A stretch of DNA of 64,000 bases from Paraplanobispora takensis (lineage in GTDB: Bacteria > Actinomycetota > Actinomycetes > Streptosporangiales > Streptosporangiaceae). Under the pieces are notes generated by a model. That model did no database searches. It was not told the DNA's origin and saw only the letters and a list, made by a program, of their open reading frames with translations. The stretch lies in NCBI RefSeq assembly GCF_016863195.1, contig NZ_BOOK01000010.1, forward strand, positions 1 to 64,000. The letters run 5' to 3'. A program made the translations under genes and the position numbers. Shown here piece by piece: positions 47,800 to 56,785 of this stretch (its first letter is position 1; every line of letters begins with the position of its first letter).

Positions 47800-48756
47800 T
47801 CAGGAGACTGCGGCGGGTTCGGTCCGGGCGATCCTGCGATGCTCCTGGGGGCTGATGCCGCGCACCCGTTTGAAGGCGGTGCTGAGCGCGAACGCGCTGC
47901 CGTACCCGACCCGCGCCGCCACCGCGCCGACGGTGGCGTCCGAGCCGCGCAGCAGGTCGGCGGCGAGCGCCAGCCGCCAGTCCGTCAGATAGGCCATGGG
48001 CGGCTCGCCGACCAGCTCGGTGAAGGAACGGGCCAGGGCCGCACGGGAGACGCCCACCTCGGCGGCCAGGCCGGCCACAGTCCAGGGGCGGTCGGGGTGG
48101 GCGTGCAGCAGCCGCAGCGCCCGGCCCACCACCGGGTCGCCGAGCGCGTGGTACCACGCCGGCGCCTCGGCCTCCGGGCGGGAGAACCACGCCCGCAGGA
48201 CGGCGATGAGCAGCAGGTCGAGCAGCCGGTCCAGGACCACCTCCTGGCCCGGCTCCTCCTTGACGATCTCCTGGCCGAGCAGGGGGACCAGGGGGCTGCC
48301 CAGGGACTCGCCCGGCAGGACCAGCAGGGCGGGCAGGGCCCGCAGCAGCCTCTTGCTGATCTCGGAGTTCGGCTGGTAGGTGCCGACGAGCATCACCACC
48401 GGACCGTCCGGGCTGTTGCCCCAGGTCCGCACGCCCAGGTCCATCGTCCCCGACAGGTCCTCGCCCCCGGGGGTCGTGCAGCGCTGCCCGGGGTGGATGA
48501 CGACCTGCGGCGGGGTGGCCGGGTCGTCGGCGAAGGTGCAGGGGCCGGGGCCGCGCGTGATCGCGACGTCGCCCGGGCGCAGCCGTACCGGCTCGCCGCG
48601 GTCGGGGATCACCCACGCCTCGCCGCGCACCAGGGCCACCAGGGAGAGCGGCGCCTCGTCCTCGATCCGCACCGACCACGGCGGGCTCAACATCGCGCGC
48701 AGCAGGAACGCCTCCCGGGCCCGCGGCCCGTCCAGGAGGCCGGCGAGTGCGTCCAT
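47800..48756 (-). CDS. AraC-family transcriptional regulator
   Basis: 318 aa with an N-terminal cupin (AraC_binding, LLRAMLSPPWSVRIEDEAPLSLVALVRGEAWV) and a C-terminal double HTH (WTVAGLAAEVGVSRAALARSF; VGAVAARVGYGSAFALSTAFKRVRGISP). It is divergent from the NmrA-like gene and likely controls it. Confidence 0.92.
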   Translation of the reverse strand: MDALAGLLDGPRAREAFLLRAMLSPPWSVRIEDEAPLSLVALVRGEAWVIPDRGEPVRLRPGDVAITRGPGPCTFADDPATPPQVVIHPGQRCTTPGGEDLSGTMDLGVRTWGNSPDGPVVMLVGTYQPNSEISKRLLRALPALLVLPGESLGSPLVPLLGQEIVKEEPGQEVVLDRLLDLLLIAVLRAWFSRPEAEAPAWYHALGDPVVGRALRLLHAHPDRPWTVAGLAAEVGVSRAALARSFTELVGEPPMAYLTDWRLALAADLLRGSDATVGAVAARVGYGSAFALSTAFKRVRGISPQEHRRIARTEPAAVS

Positions 48757-48777
48757 GTGGATCAGTGTAGACGCATG

Positions 48778-48806
48778 AACATGGAATCGAGCATCTCAAC
48801 CATGTT
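48778..48806. promoter_or_regulatory. Inverted repeat between AraC and NmrA-like genes
   Basis: AACATGG (48778-48784) and CCATGTT (48800-48806) form perfect 7-bp arms with a 15-bp gap in the 82-bp divergent region, a plausible AraC-type binding site. Confidence 0.5.
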
Positions 48807-48838
48807 CCGTCTCACGCCGTGCGGATTTGATGGGTGCC

Positions 48839-49675
48839 ATGACGGAGAACACGACACAGAACACGACGTTGGTCATCGGCAGCACGGGCAAGACCGGCCG
48901 GCGGGTGGCGGCCCGGCTGCGGGCGCGCGGCCTGGCCGTACGCGAGGGCTCCCGCTCGGCGAACCCGCCGTTCGACTGGAACGACCGCGCCACCTGGGAG
49001 CCCGCGCTGCGGGGGGTGGACGCGGCGTACGTGACCTACCAGCCGGACCTGGCCTTCCCCGGGGCGGCGGAGACGGTCCGCGACCTGGCCGCGCAGGCGG
49101 TGGCCGCCGGGGTGCGCCGGCTGGTCCTGCTGTCCGGCAGGGGAGAGGAGGGCGCGCTGCTCGGCGAAGAGGCGGTACGGGAGTCCGGCGCCGAGTGGAC
49201 GATCGTGCGCTGCAGCTGGTTCTGCCAGAACTTCGACGAGAGCCACCTGCTGGAGCCGGTGCTCGCCGGCACGATCGCGCTCCCGGCAGGGGACGTGGCC
49301 GAGCCGTTCGTCGACGCCGAGGACATCGCGGACGTGGTGGTCGCGGCGCTCACCGAGGCCGGGCACGGGGGCCGCGTCTACGAGCTGACCGGCCCCCGGC
49401 TGCTGACCTTCGCCGAGGCGGCGGCGGAGATCTCCAAGGCCTGCGGGCGGGAGGTCCGCTATCTGCCGGTCTCGGCGGCCGACTACGAGTCCACGCTGGT
49501 GGAGTACGGCGTGCCGGCCGCGGAGGCGGCGGAGCTGACCGGCCTGTTCACCACGGTCCTGGACGGCCGCAACGCCCACCTGTCCGACGGGGTACGGCGC
49601 GCGCTCGGGCGCGGGCCCCGCGACTTCTCGGACTACGCGAGGGACGCCGCGGCCACCGGTGTCTGGAACGTCTGA
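48839..49675 (+). CDS. NmrA-like NAD(P)-binding oxidoreductase
   Basis: 278 aa from ATG 48839 (ATG 48830 also in frame). LVIGSTGKTGRRVAARL is the nucleotide-binding motif of atypical SDRs such as NmrA and QorB. The catalytic Tyr-X3-Lys of classical SDRs is absent. AraC/NmrA pairs are common in actinobacteria as oxidative or quinone stress modules. Confidence 0.9.
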   Translation: MTENTTQNTTLVIGSTGKTGRRVAARLRARGLAVREGSRSANPPFDWNDRATWEPALRGVDAAYVTYQPDLAFPGAAETVRDLAAQAVAAGVRRLVLLSGRGEEGALLGEEAVRESGAEWTIVRCSWFCQNFDESHLLEPVLAGTIALPAGDVAEPFVDAEDIADVVVAALTEAGHGGRVYELTGPRLLTFAEAAAEISKACGREVRYLPVSAADYESTLVEYGVPAAEAAELTGLFTTVLDGRNAHLSDGVRRALGRGPRDFSDYARDAAATGVWNV

Positions 49676-49744
49676 CGGGTCCCGCGCCGGGCCGGGATCG
49701 GGTGGGACATCCCGACGGGTCCCGTGCCGGTGCCGGGCCGGGGG

Positions 49745-50785
49745 TCAGGCGGGGCGGCCCAGCTCGGCGCGGAACAGGCGCAGGACGTTGTCGCCGAGGA
49801 TCTTGACGATCTCCTCCTCCGCGAAGCCGTGCTTGTCCAGCGCCTCGGTGACCAGGGGCAGGCCGCCCGGCCCGGACAGGCCGGGGACGGAGGCCATCGC
49901 GTCGAGGCCGCCGGTGCCGATCTCGCAGCAGGGCGGGGTGACGTCGTGCAGGACCTCGCGGACGAAGTCGGGGCCCAGCCCGACGTGGTCGATCCCGGCG
50001 ACACCCGCGACGTGCGCGATGTGGTCCACCAGGCGGTCCAGCGTGTAGCCGGCCGGGTCGTCGGACAGGAAGGCCGCCAGGAAGTTGACGCAGACCACGC
50101 CGCCGGTCGCCGCGACGCCGCGGATCTGCTCGTCGGTCAGGTTGCGGTGGTGGTCGCGCAGGGCGCGGGCGGCCGAGTGGGTGGCCATGACCGGGCGGGC
50201 CGACAGCTCCAGCACGTGCTCGACCCCCGCCGCGCCGAGGTGCGAGACGTCGAAGATCATGCCCAGGCGCTCCATCTCGCGGACCGCCTCCACCCCGGCC
50301 GCGGTCAGCCTGCTCCCGGTGGCGTCCTCGCCGCTGCCGTCGGCGAGAGCCGTACGGCCCCAGTGGGCGATCGAGGCGACCCGCACGCCCAGCCGGTGCA
50401 GCGTGGGCAGCAACTCCACGTTCGCGTCCAGGCCCGGCATGCTCTCCAACGCCAGGACCAGGGCGATCAGCCCTTCCGAGAGCGCCTCGTCGACCTCGGC
50501 GCCGGTGGTGCACAGGCGTACCTCGTCGGCGTTGCCCCCGGCCAGCGTGTGCGCGCATTCGATCATGCGCAGCGTCTGGCGGAGGGCTCCCTCGGGGCGG
50601 TACTGCTCGTCGATGAACACCGGCAGCACCTGCAGGTCCACCCCGCCCTCGCGCAGCTGGGGCAGCCAGCGCTCGCGGAAGAACGGGGCCCAGCGCGCCG
50701 GCGGCCGGGCCGTGACGGCCATGAGCAGGTCGTTGTGGGTGTCGGCGACCACGGCGTCGTGGTGGAGGTCGGCTGCGGCGGACAC
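49745..50785 (-). CDS. Membrane dipeptidase (renal dipeptidase, M19)
   Basis: 346 aa. Zinc-site motifs VADTHNDLLM, LALES, FDVSHLGAAG, ATHSAARAL and DHVGLGPDF are those of peptidase family M19. It hydrolyses dipeptides, possibly including D-amino-acid dipeptides. No signal peptide is evident. Single gene. Confidence 0.93.
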   Translation of the reverse strand: MSAAADLHHDAVVADTHNDLLMAVTARPPARWAPFFRERWLPQLREGGVDLQVLPVFIDEQYRPEGALRQTLRMIECAHTLAGGNADEVRLCTTGAEVDEALSEGLIALVLALESMPGLDANVELLPTLHRLGVRVASIAHWGRTALADGSGEDATGSRLTAAGVEAVREMERLGMIFDVSHLGAAGVEHVLELSARPVMATHSAARALRDHHRNLTDEQIRGVAATGGVVCVNFLAAFLSDDPAGYTLDRLVDHIAHVAGVAGIDHVGLGPDFVREVLHDVTPPCCEIGTGGLDAMASVPGLSGPGGLPLVTEALDKHGFAEEEIVKILGDNVLRLFRAELGRPA

Positions 50786-50852
50786 GTGCGGGCCCTTCCT
50801 CGCGGGTGACTGTGTCCCGGACCCTACCGGCCCCGGGGGGTGCGCCGGGAGG

Positions 50853-52361
50853 TCAGCGGGCGAAGCGGAACGCCGCCGGGCGCGGGGCTCGGGTCAGCCG
50901 GTGGTACAGGGGCGTGGAGCCCGGCCAGTTGTTGGTCACCCGGCCTGCGGCGTTCTTGTACCAGCTCGCGCAGCCCGCCTGCCACACCATGTGGTCCATG
51001 GCCCGCTCCAGGCTCCTGCGCCAGGCGTCCATCGCCTCGGGCCGCACCTCCATCGGCCCCCGCTCCACCAGGTGCGGCAGGCAGCCCATGATGTAGCGGA
51101 CCTGGCACTCGATCATGAAGACGATCGAGTTGTGACCGAGGTTGGTGTTGGGCCCGTAGAGCATGAACAGGTTCGGGAAGTGCGGGACCGCGATGCCGAG
51201 ATAGGCCTCCGCGCCGTCCTTCCACTCGTCGTGGAGCCGGCGCCCCTGCCTGCCGGTGATCTCGATCGGCGCCAGGAAGTCGGTGCTCCGGAAACCCGTC
51301 GCGTAGATGATCACGTCCGCCTCGCGCACCCCGTCCGTGGCCTCCACGCCCTCCGGGGTGATCCGGACGATCTTCTCGGTGACGACGTCGACGTCGGGAC
51401 GGGCCAGCGCGGGATAGAACTTGCTGTCGATGACGATCCGCTTGCAGCCGATCGGATAGTCCGGGGTCAGCTTGGCCCGCAGTACGGGGTCGGGGATCTG
51501 CGCGCGCAGGTGGTCCAGGGCGCGCTTGCGCACCACGGCGGTGCTCCAGCCGCCCGCCAGGGCGGGATAGAGGGCGCCCTCGGCGTAGCGGTAGATCCAC
51601 TCCCGGTAGATCCGCTGGGAGAACGGCAGGTGGTGGAAGACGGCCCGGGCGGCCCGGCCGAAGGCGGCGTCCGGCTTGGGGATCACCCAGTTGGGGGTCC
51701 GCTGGAAGACGTCCAGGTGCGCGGCCTCCTCGGCCACCGGCGGGATGAGCTGGGCCGCCGACGAGCCGGTCCCGATCACGGCCACCCGCCTGCCGGTCAG
51801 GTCCACCGAGTGGTCCCAGCGGGCGGAGTGGAAGGAGGGTCCCGCAAAGGACGACATGCCCGCGATCTCGGGCAGGTGCGGCCGGTTGAGCTGGCCCACG
51901 GCCGAGACCACCACGTCGAAGAGCTCCTCGCGCTCCTCGTCTCTCCCGTGTCCGTCGCTCTTCTCGCGTTCGCCGCCGCCCGCCGTACGGGCTTCCGCGC
52001 CGCCCGCCGTACGCACCCGCCACTTGCCCAGCGCCTCGTCGAAGACGGCCGAGACGACCTCGGTGCGCAGGCGGATGTGTGAGCGCAGGCCGTACTTGTC
52101 GGCGCATCTCTCCAGATAGTCGAGGATCTCCCGCTGGCCGGGATAGCGGCGGGTCCAGCTGGAGTAGCGCTCGAAGGAGAAGGAGTACAGGTGGGAGGGG
52201 ATGTCGCAGCCCGCTCCCGGATAGGTGTTGTCGCGCCATGTCCCCCCGACGTCGCCGCCCTTCTCGAAGAGCGTGTAGGAGTCGACGCCCGCCCGTTCGA
52301 GCTGGATGGCCATGCACAGCCCGCCGAATCCGGCACCGATGATCGCGACAGTCGGACCCAT
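50853..52361 (-). CDS. Flavoprotein monooxygenase, Baeyer-Villiger type
   Basis: 502 aa. FAD motif GAGFGG (9-14), GTWRDNTYPGAGCDIPS, the BVMO fingerprint F-X-G-X3-H-X3-W at residues 172-182 and NADPH motif GTGSSA. These fit class B flavin monooxygenases that insert oxygen next to a ketone. Residues about 116-145 are a low-complexity Gly/Glu/Arg insertion. Single gene, likely catabolic. Confidence 0.9.
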   Translation of the reverse strand: MGPTVAIIGAGFGGLCMAIQLERAGVDSYTLFEKGGDVGGTWRDNTYPGAGCDIPSHLYSFSFERYSSWTRRYPGQREILDYLERCADKYGLRSHIRLRTEVVSAVFDEALGKWRVRTAGGAEARTAGGGEREKSDGHGRDEEREELFDVVVSAVGQLNRPHLPEIAGMSSFAGPSFHSARWDHSVDLTGRRVAVIGTGSSAAQLIPPVAEEAAHLDVFQRTPNWVIPKPDAAFGRAARAVFHHLPFSQRIYREWIYRYAEGALYPALAGGWSTAVVRKRALDHLRAQIPDPVLRAKLTPDYPIGCKRIVIDSKFYPALARPDVDVVTEKIVRITPEGVEATDGVREADVIIYATGFRSTDFLAPIEITGRQGRRLHDEWKDGAEAYLGIAVPHFPNLFMLYGPNTNLGHNSIVFMIECQVRYIMGCLPHLVERGPMEVRPEAMDAWRRSLERAMDHMVWQAGCASWYKNAAGRVTNNWPGSTPLYHRLTRAPRPAAFRFAR

Positions 52362-52506
52362 GGGAATCCTCCGGGGGAGTCAGGATTCACTTACATTAGG
52401 CGATCTGCTGGCATTGGGGAACAGGTGTGAGTCTTGTCGGGAACGTCCGGTCCGCCATGCCGTACGGCGGCCGCCGGGTCCGGGGGACCGCGCGGGGGCG
52501 GGTAGC

Positions 52507-52581
52507 GGATTCACGTGATCACGGCGAGGGGCCGGGAGCCGGATTCACGTGATCACGCGGGGAGGCCGGTAGTCTGCGCAC
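52507..52581 (+). promoter_or_regulatory. Tandem operators and leaderless promoter of the nif3-like operon
   Basis: GGATTCACGTGATCACG occurs twice (52507-52523 and 52541-52557), each holding the palindrome CGTGATCACG; the period is 34 bp. TAGTCT (52570-52575) lies six bases before GTG 52582 with no Shine-Dalgarno, suggesting a leaderless transcript starting at the codon. Confidence 0.6.
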
Positions 52582-53421
52582 GTGTCCACGCTTGCCGACG
52601 TCGTCAGAGAGCTCGAATCCCACTACGACCCCCGGTGGGCGGAGTCGTGGGACGCGGTCGGGCTCGTCTGCGGCGACCCGTCCCAGCCCGTCACGAAGAT
52701 CCTGTTCGCGGTGGACCCGGTGGCCGCCGTCGCCGAGGAGGCGGTGGACTGGGGCGCCGACCTGATCGTCACCCACCACCCGCTCTACCTGCGCGGCACC
52801 ACCAGCGTCGCCGCCACCACCTTCAAGGGCCGCCTGGTCCACACCCTGATCAAGAACGACATCGGCCTCTACACCGCCCACACCAACGCCGACGTCGCCG
52901 ACCCCGGCGTCTCCGACGCCCTGGCCCGCGCCGTCGGCCTGACCGGGCCGCTGGTCCCGCTCAGCCCCTCCGCCGACGACCCCCGGCGCGGGCTCGGCCG
53001 CGTCGGCTCGCTGCCGGAGCCGCTGCCCCTGCGCGACTTCGTACGGCGGGCCGCCGCCGGCCTGCCCGGCACGGCCGGCGGCCTGCGCGTCGCCGGAGAC
53101 CTGGACCGCGAGGTCCGGCGGGTCGCGGTGAGCGGGGGAGCGGGGGACTCGCTCCTCGGCACGGCCCGTGCCGTCGGGGTGGACGTGTTCCTCACCGCGG
53201 ACCTGCGTCATCACCCCGCCAGCGAGTTCGTGGAGGCCGGCGGTGACGGGCCCGCGCTCGTCGACGCCGCCCACTGGGCCACCGAGTGGCCCTGGCTGGC
53301 CGATGCCGCGCGACTCGTGGCGTCCGGGTTGGCGGCCGGGGGGATTAATGTTGAGACGCGCGTCTCCGAGACGGTCACGGACGCCTGGATCACAACAGCA
53401 AAGTGCGAGGAACTCACGTGA
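52582..53421 (+). CDS. Nif3-like dinuclear metal-centre protein
   Basis: 279 aa. VITHHPLYLRG and THTNAD with the C-terminal VDAAHWATEWPW provide the metal ligands of the NIF3/YbgI/DUF34 family. Homologous to Rv2230c of Mycobacterium tuberculosis. Proposed roles include GTP cyclohydrolase-like or metal insertase activity; none is settled. Overlaps the next gene by GTGA. Confidence 0.93.
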   Translation: MSTLADVVRELESHYDPRWAESWDAVGLVCGDPSQPVTKILFAVDPVAAVAEEAVDWGADLIVTHHPLYLRGTTSVAATTFKGRLVHTLIKNDIGLYTAHTNADVADPGVSDALARAVGLTGPLVPLSPSADDPRRGLGRVGSLPEPLPLRDFVRRAAAGLPGTAGGLRVAGDLDREVRRVAVSGGAGDSLLGTARAVGVDVFLTADLRHHPASEFVEAGGDGPALVDAAHWATEWPWLADAARLVASGLAAGGINVETRVSETVTDAWITTAKCEELT

Positions 53422-54158
53422 AAGCAGCCCCGGCAGCCCAGAAGCGCCTGCTCGACCTGGCCGAACTCGACTCCGTGATCGACAGGCTGGCCCATCGCCG
53501 CCGCACTCTGCCGGAACTGGCCGAGATCGACGACCTCGCGGCCCGCGTGGCCCGGCTGGCGACCCAGGTGATCGCCGCCGAGACCGAGGCGGGCGACCTC
53601 GCCCGGGAGCAGACCAAGGCCGAGGCCGACGTCGACTCCGTGCGCACCCGCGCCGAGCGCGACCAGAAGCGCCTCGACTCCGGCCAGGTGTCCTCGCCCA
53701 AGGACCTGGCCAGCCTGCAGTCGGAGATCGCCTCGCTCCACCGCCGCCAGAGCGACCTGGAGGAGGTCGTGCTGGAGATCATGGAGCGCCGCGAGACCGC
53801 CGACGAGCGGGTGACCAAGCTGGCCGCCGAGCGCGACGAGCTCGCCGCCGCCCGCGCCGCCGCCGAGGACCGCAGGGACGCCCTCTTCGCCGAGATCGAC
53901 AAGGAGAGCGCGGAGGTCAAGGGCAGGCGCGGGGACATCGTCGCCGACATCCCCGCCGACCTGCTGGCGCTGTACGACAAGCTCCGCGAGCAGTTCGGCG
54001 TGGGCGCCGCGATGCTCCAGGGCAGCCGCTGCCTCGGCTGCCGTACGAGCCTGTCCATCGCCGACATCAACCGCATCAAGGCCGCCGCCCACGACGAGGT
54101 GCTCCGCTGCGAGGAGTGCCGCCGCATCCTGGTCCGCACGCCGGAGTCCGGTCTGTGA
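53418..54158 (+). CDS. Coiled-coil zinc-ribbon protein (CT398/Rv2229c-like)
   Basis: 246 aa from GTG 53418 (GAGG upstream). A long coiled coil (about 10-180) rich in Glu, Arg and Ala is followed by a C-terminal zinc ribbon (CLGC...CEEC). Homologues link nucleic-acid or flagellar/secretory functions, but the bacterial role is unknown. It is coupled at both ends. Confidence 0.9.
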   Translation: MKAAPAAQKRLLDLAELDSVIDRLAHRRRTLPELAEIDDLAARVARLATQVIAAETEAGDLAREQTKAEADVDSVRTRAERDQKRLDSGQVSSPKDLASLQSEIASLHRRQSDLEEVVLEIMERRETADERVTKLAAERDELAAARAAAEDRRDALFAEIDKESAEVKGRRGDIVADIPADLLALYDKLREQFGVGAAMLQGSRCLGCRTSLSIADINRIKAAAHDEVLRCEECRRILVRTPESGL

Positions 54159-55465
54159 CGACCTCGTACGTCATCGAGGCCGACGGCGGATCCCGGGGCA
54201 ACCCCGGCCCCGCCGGTTACGGGGCGGTGGTCAGGGACGCCTCCGACAGCCAGATCCTCGTCGAGGACGCCGCGGCGATCGGCACCGCGACCAACAACGT
54301 CGCCGAGTACCGCGGGCTGATCGCCGGGCTGCGGGCGCTGCTCGACCTGGCCGGCGACGGCGCGACCGCCGAGGTCCGGATGGACTCCAAGCTGGTCATC
54401 GAGCAGATGGCCGGCCGCTGGAAGATCAAGAACGAGGGCCTGCGGCCGCTCGCCCTGGAAGCCGGGGCGCTGGCCCGCCGCCTGCGGGTGACCTGGAAGT
54501 GGATCCCCCGCGAGCGCAACAAGGAGGCCGACCGCCTGGCCAACGAGGCCATGGACGCGGCGGCCAAGGGTGTTCCGTGGCATTCCACGATGACGGCGTC
54601 GGCCTCGCCGGTCGTGTCGTCCGAGGCGCCGGCCTCGCCGCCTGCGTGGGGCTCACCGGCGGCTTCCCCGTCTGCGGTTTCCTCCTCGGCGTCCGCCGTC
54701 CCCGTCCCGGCGTCCGCCGGCCCGGCCTCGCCGTCCCCGGCTCCGGCGCAGGGGTCGCTCTTCGACTCGACCGACATTTCCGAAATATCATCCGACGCCC
54801 CTGTGGCCGCGTCCGTGACCAAGGGCAGCGGCTGGCGTCCGCCCACCTCCACGGCCACGACCCTGATCCTGCTGCGCCACGGCGAGACCCCGATGTCCGT
54901 CGAACGGCGCTTCTCCGGGATCGGCGACCCCGAGCTCACCCCCAACGGCCGCGCTCAGGCCGAGGCCGCGGCGGCCAGGCTGTCGCGGGAGCCGTACGGG
55001 GTCCAGGTGATCGTCAGCTCCCCGCTCAAGCGCGCCCGCGCCACCGCCGAGGCCGTCGCCGCGCGTACCGGCCTGGAGGTGATCGTCGAGGAGGGCCTGC
55101 GGGAGGCCGACTTCGGCGAGTGGGAGGGCCACACCTACACCGGGATCCAGCGCCGTTGGCCGGACGAGCTCGCGGCCTGGCTGGCGGACCCTTCGGTCGC
55201 GCCGCCGGGCGGGGAGAGCTTCGAGGCCGTGGCGGAGCGGGTCCGGGCGACCGGGGAGAAGCTCGTCGAACGCTACGAGGGCCGGACGGTCCTCGTCGTC
55301 TCCCACGTCACGCCGATCAAGACGCTGCTCAGGCTCGCGCTGATGGCCCCGCCCGCGGCGCTGTACCGCATGCACCTGGACCTGGCCTGCGTCTCCCTGA
55401 TCGAGCACTACGCCGACGGCCCGGCCGTGGTGAAGGCCTTCAACGACACCGCGCACCTGCGCTGA
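54155..55465 (+). CDS. Bifunctional RNase HI / histidine phosphatase
   Basis: 436 aa. Residues 1-140 are RNase HI with acidic residues in EADGGSRGNPG, EYRGL, MDSKL and ERNKEADRLA. A low-complexity Ala/Ser/Pro linker (about 146-215) follows. The rest is a phosphoglycerate-mutase-like phosphatase with LRHGETPMS and HVTPIK. Like Rv2228c it removes RNA from RNA-DNA hybrids; the phosphatase resembles CobC (alpha-ribazole phosphatase). Confidence 0.95.
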   Translation: MTTSYVIEADGGSRGNPGPAGYGAVVRDASDSQILVEDAAAIGTATNNVAEYRGLIAGLRALLDLAGDGATAEVRMDSKLVIEQMAGRWKIKNEGLRPLALEAGALARRLRVTWKWIPRERNKEADRLANEAMDAAAKGVPWHSTMTASASPVVSSEAPASPPAWGSPAASPSAVSSSASAVPVPASAGPASPSPAPAQGSLFDSTDISEISSDAPVAASVTKGSGWRPPTSTATTLILLRHGETPMSVERRFSGIGDPELTPNGRAQAEAAAARLSREPYGVQVIVSSPLKRARATAEAVAARTGLEVIVEEGLREADFGEWEGHTYTGIQRRWPDELAAWLADPSVAPPGGESFEAVAERVRATGEKLVERYEGRTVLVVSHVTPIKTLLRLALMAPPAALYRMHLDLACVSLIEHYADGPAVVKAFNDTAHLR

Positions 55466-55519
55466 GTCCTCCGGCGGCCGGACGGGAGTCCGCCGGGGAG
55501 CCGATAAGCTTGGCGGCAC

Positions 55520-55922
55520 GGCGGACGAGCCGGCCGGGCGGCCGCGTCGGGTCTTCTTTCGAAGACCCGCCGAGGAAGGTCCGGGCTCCACAGGGCAGGG
55601 TGGTCGGTAACGCCGACCCGGGGTGACCCGCGGGACAGTGCCACAGAAAACAGACCGCCCCTCCTCGGAGGGGTAAGGGTGAAACGGTGGTGTAAGAGAC
55701 CACCAGCGCCCACGGCGACGTGGGCGGCTCGGTAAACCCCACCCGGAGCAAGGTCAAGAAGGGACGCCCTCCGGGGCGTCCCGCGCGCGACGTTCGAGGG
55801 CTGCCCGCCCGAGCCGCGCGGGTAGACCGCTCGAGACCGGCGGCAACGCCGGTCCTAGATGGATGGTCGCCCCTTCACACCAGTGAAGGACAGAACCCGG
55901 CCTACAGGCCGACTCGTCCGCC
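55520..55922 (+). ncRNA. rnpB: RNase P RNA (type A)
   Basis: About 403 nt. P1 closes perfectly between GGCGGACGAG (55520-55529) and CTCGTCCGCC (55913-55922). Conserved core elements are GAGGAAGGTCCGGGCTCC, CAGTGCCACAGAAAACAG, TAAGGGTGAAACGGTGG with TGTAAGAGACCACCAGC, and AGAACCCGGCCTACAGGCC. It matures tRNA 5' ends. TAAGCT at 55505-55510 is a plausible -10. A P1-proximal insertion of island DNA starts directly after its 3' end. Confidence 0.97.
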
Positions 55923-55997
55923 TTCCCCGCCCCCGACCTGCGGCGGAGCGTGTCCTCGGCAAGATCGAAGCGCTCAGAGGGCACAATGGGGGCACAT

Positions 55998-56489
55998 TCA
56001 CGTGGAGCCGAGTGCGGCGGCGAAGGCGTTGTCCAGCGCCGCCCGCGCCCGCTCGGAGGCTTCCGGGACCAGGTGCCCGTACAGGTCCACGGTCGTGGTG
56101 ATCGACTCGTGGCCCAGCCACCGGGACACCTCGGAGATCGGCACACCCTCGGCGAGCGCGGTGCTGGCGAAGGTGTGCCGCAGATCGTGGAAGGTCATGT
56201 CCATCGGCACCCCGGCCGCGAGGATCGCGGGCTTGAGGATGTCGGCGTTGAAGTAGTCACGGCGGATCAGATTGCCGCGCGTCGTGCGGAACAGCACGTC
56301 CTCGGGCTTGTGCCGGTCGATGTGGCCGGCCAGCGCGTCGGCGAGCACGGCCGGCATCGGGACGTCGCGGACGGAGGCCTTCGTCTTCGGCGGAGCCGGC
56401 ACCGGGCGGCGATCGATCACCACGACCTGCAGATCCACCGTCAGCATGCCCTCGCCGAAGTCGATCCGGTCCACGGCCAGGCCGGTCAC
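55998..56489 (-). pseudogene. int: Tyrosine-recombinase integrase, N-terminally truncated
   Basis: 163-aa remnant of a phage-type integrase. The catalytic His-X2-Arg (HDLRHTFAS), the GHES/His and Tyr nucleophile (TTTVDLYGHL) are present, but the box I Arg and the whole DNA-binding N-terminus are gone; an in-frame stop lies just upstream. Its stop is 75 bp from the 3' end of rnpB and it points toward it, the arrangement of an integrase beside its attachment site. Confidence 0.88.
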
Positions 56490-56785
56490 CGTCGATCACA
56501 ACACCGCAGTCATCGAGGGTCTCGTCAAGCGCATCCAGGAGACCAAAGCCCGTCGTGCGGCTGAGCAAGCTCGTCGAGGTGATCTCGCCGGACCTCGTTG
56601 ATCTGCCTCCGTCCAGACGTTCGGTGGTCGGGATGATGACGTTAACCGCCAGGGCGACAGCCAATGCTCGCGGGCGGCGGGCCAGGGTGACCTGAATCGC
56701 GGGCTCTATTGAGCTTGACGCTGCATCCGTCCGGCTCCCTCTCCGTCTACCTCGGCGAGAACCGAAACTCACACAGGAGGTAGTC
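56490..56785. other. Scrambled segment behind the integrase remnant
   Basis: 296 bp. A short plus-strand frame (VDHNTAVIEGLVKRIQETKARRA, ending at 56601) could be a fragment of another gene; I recognise nothing reliable. The end carries the cadI promoter and AGGAGG ribosome-binding site. Sequence jumps here suggest a deletion joined unrelated DNA. Confidence 0.4.

Noticed and set aside
56490-56601. Fragment of a transposase or replication gene (VDHNTAVIEGLVKRIQ)
   Set aside because: The stretch is too short and no family motif could be confirmed.
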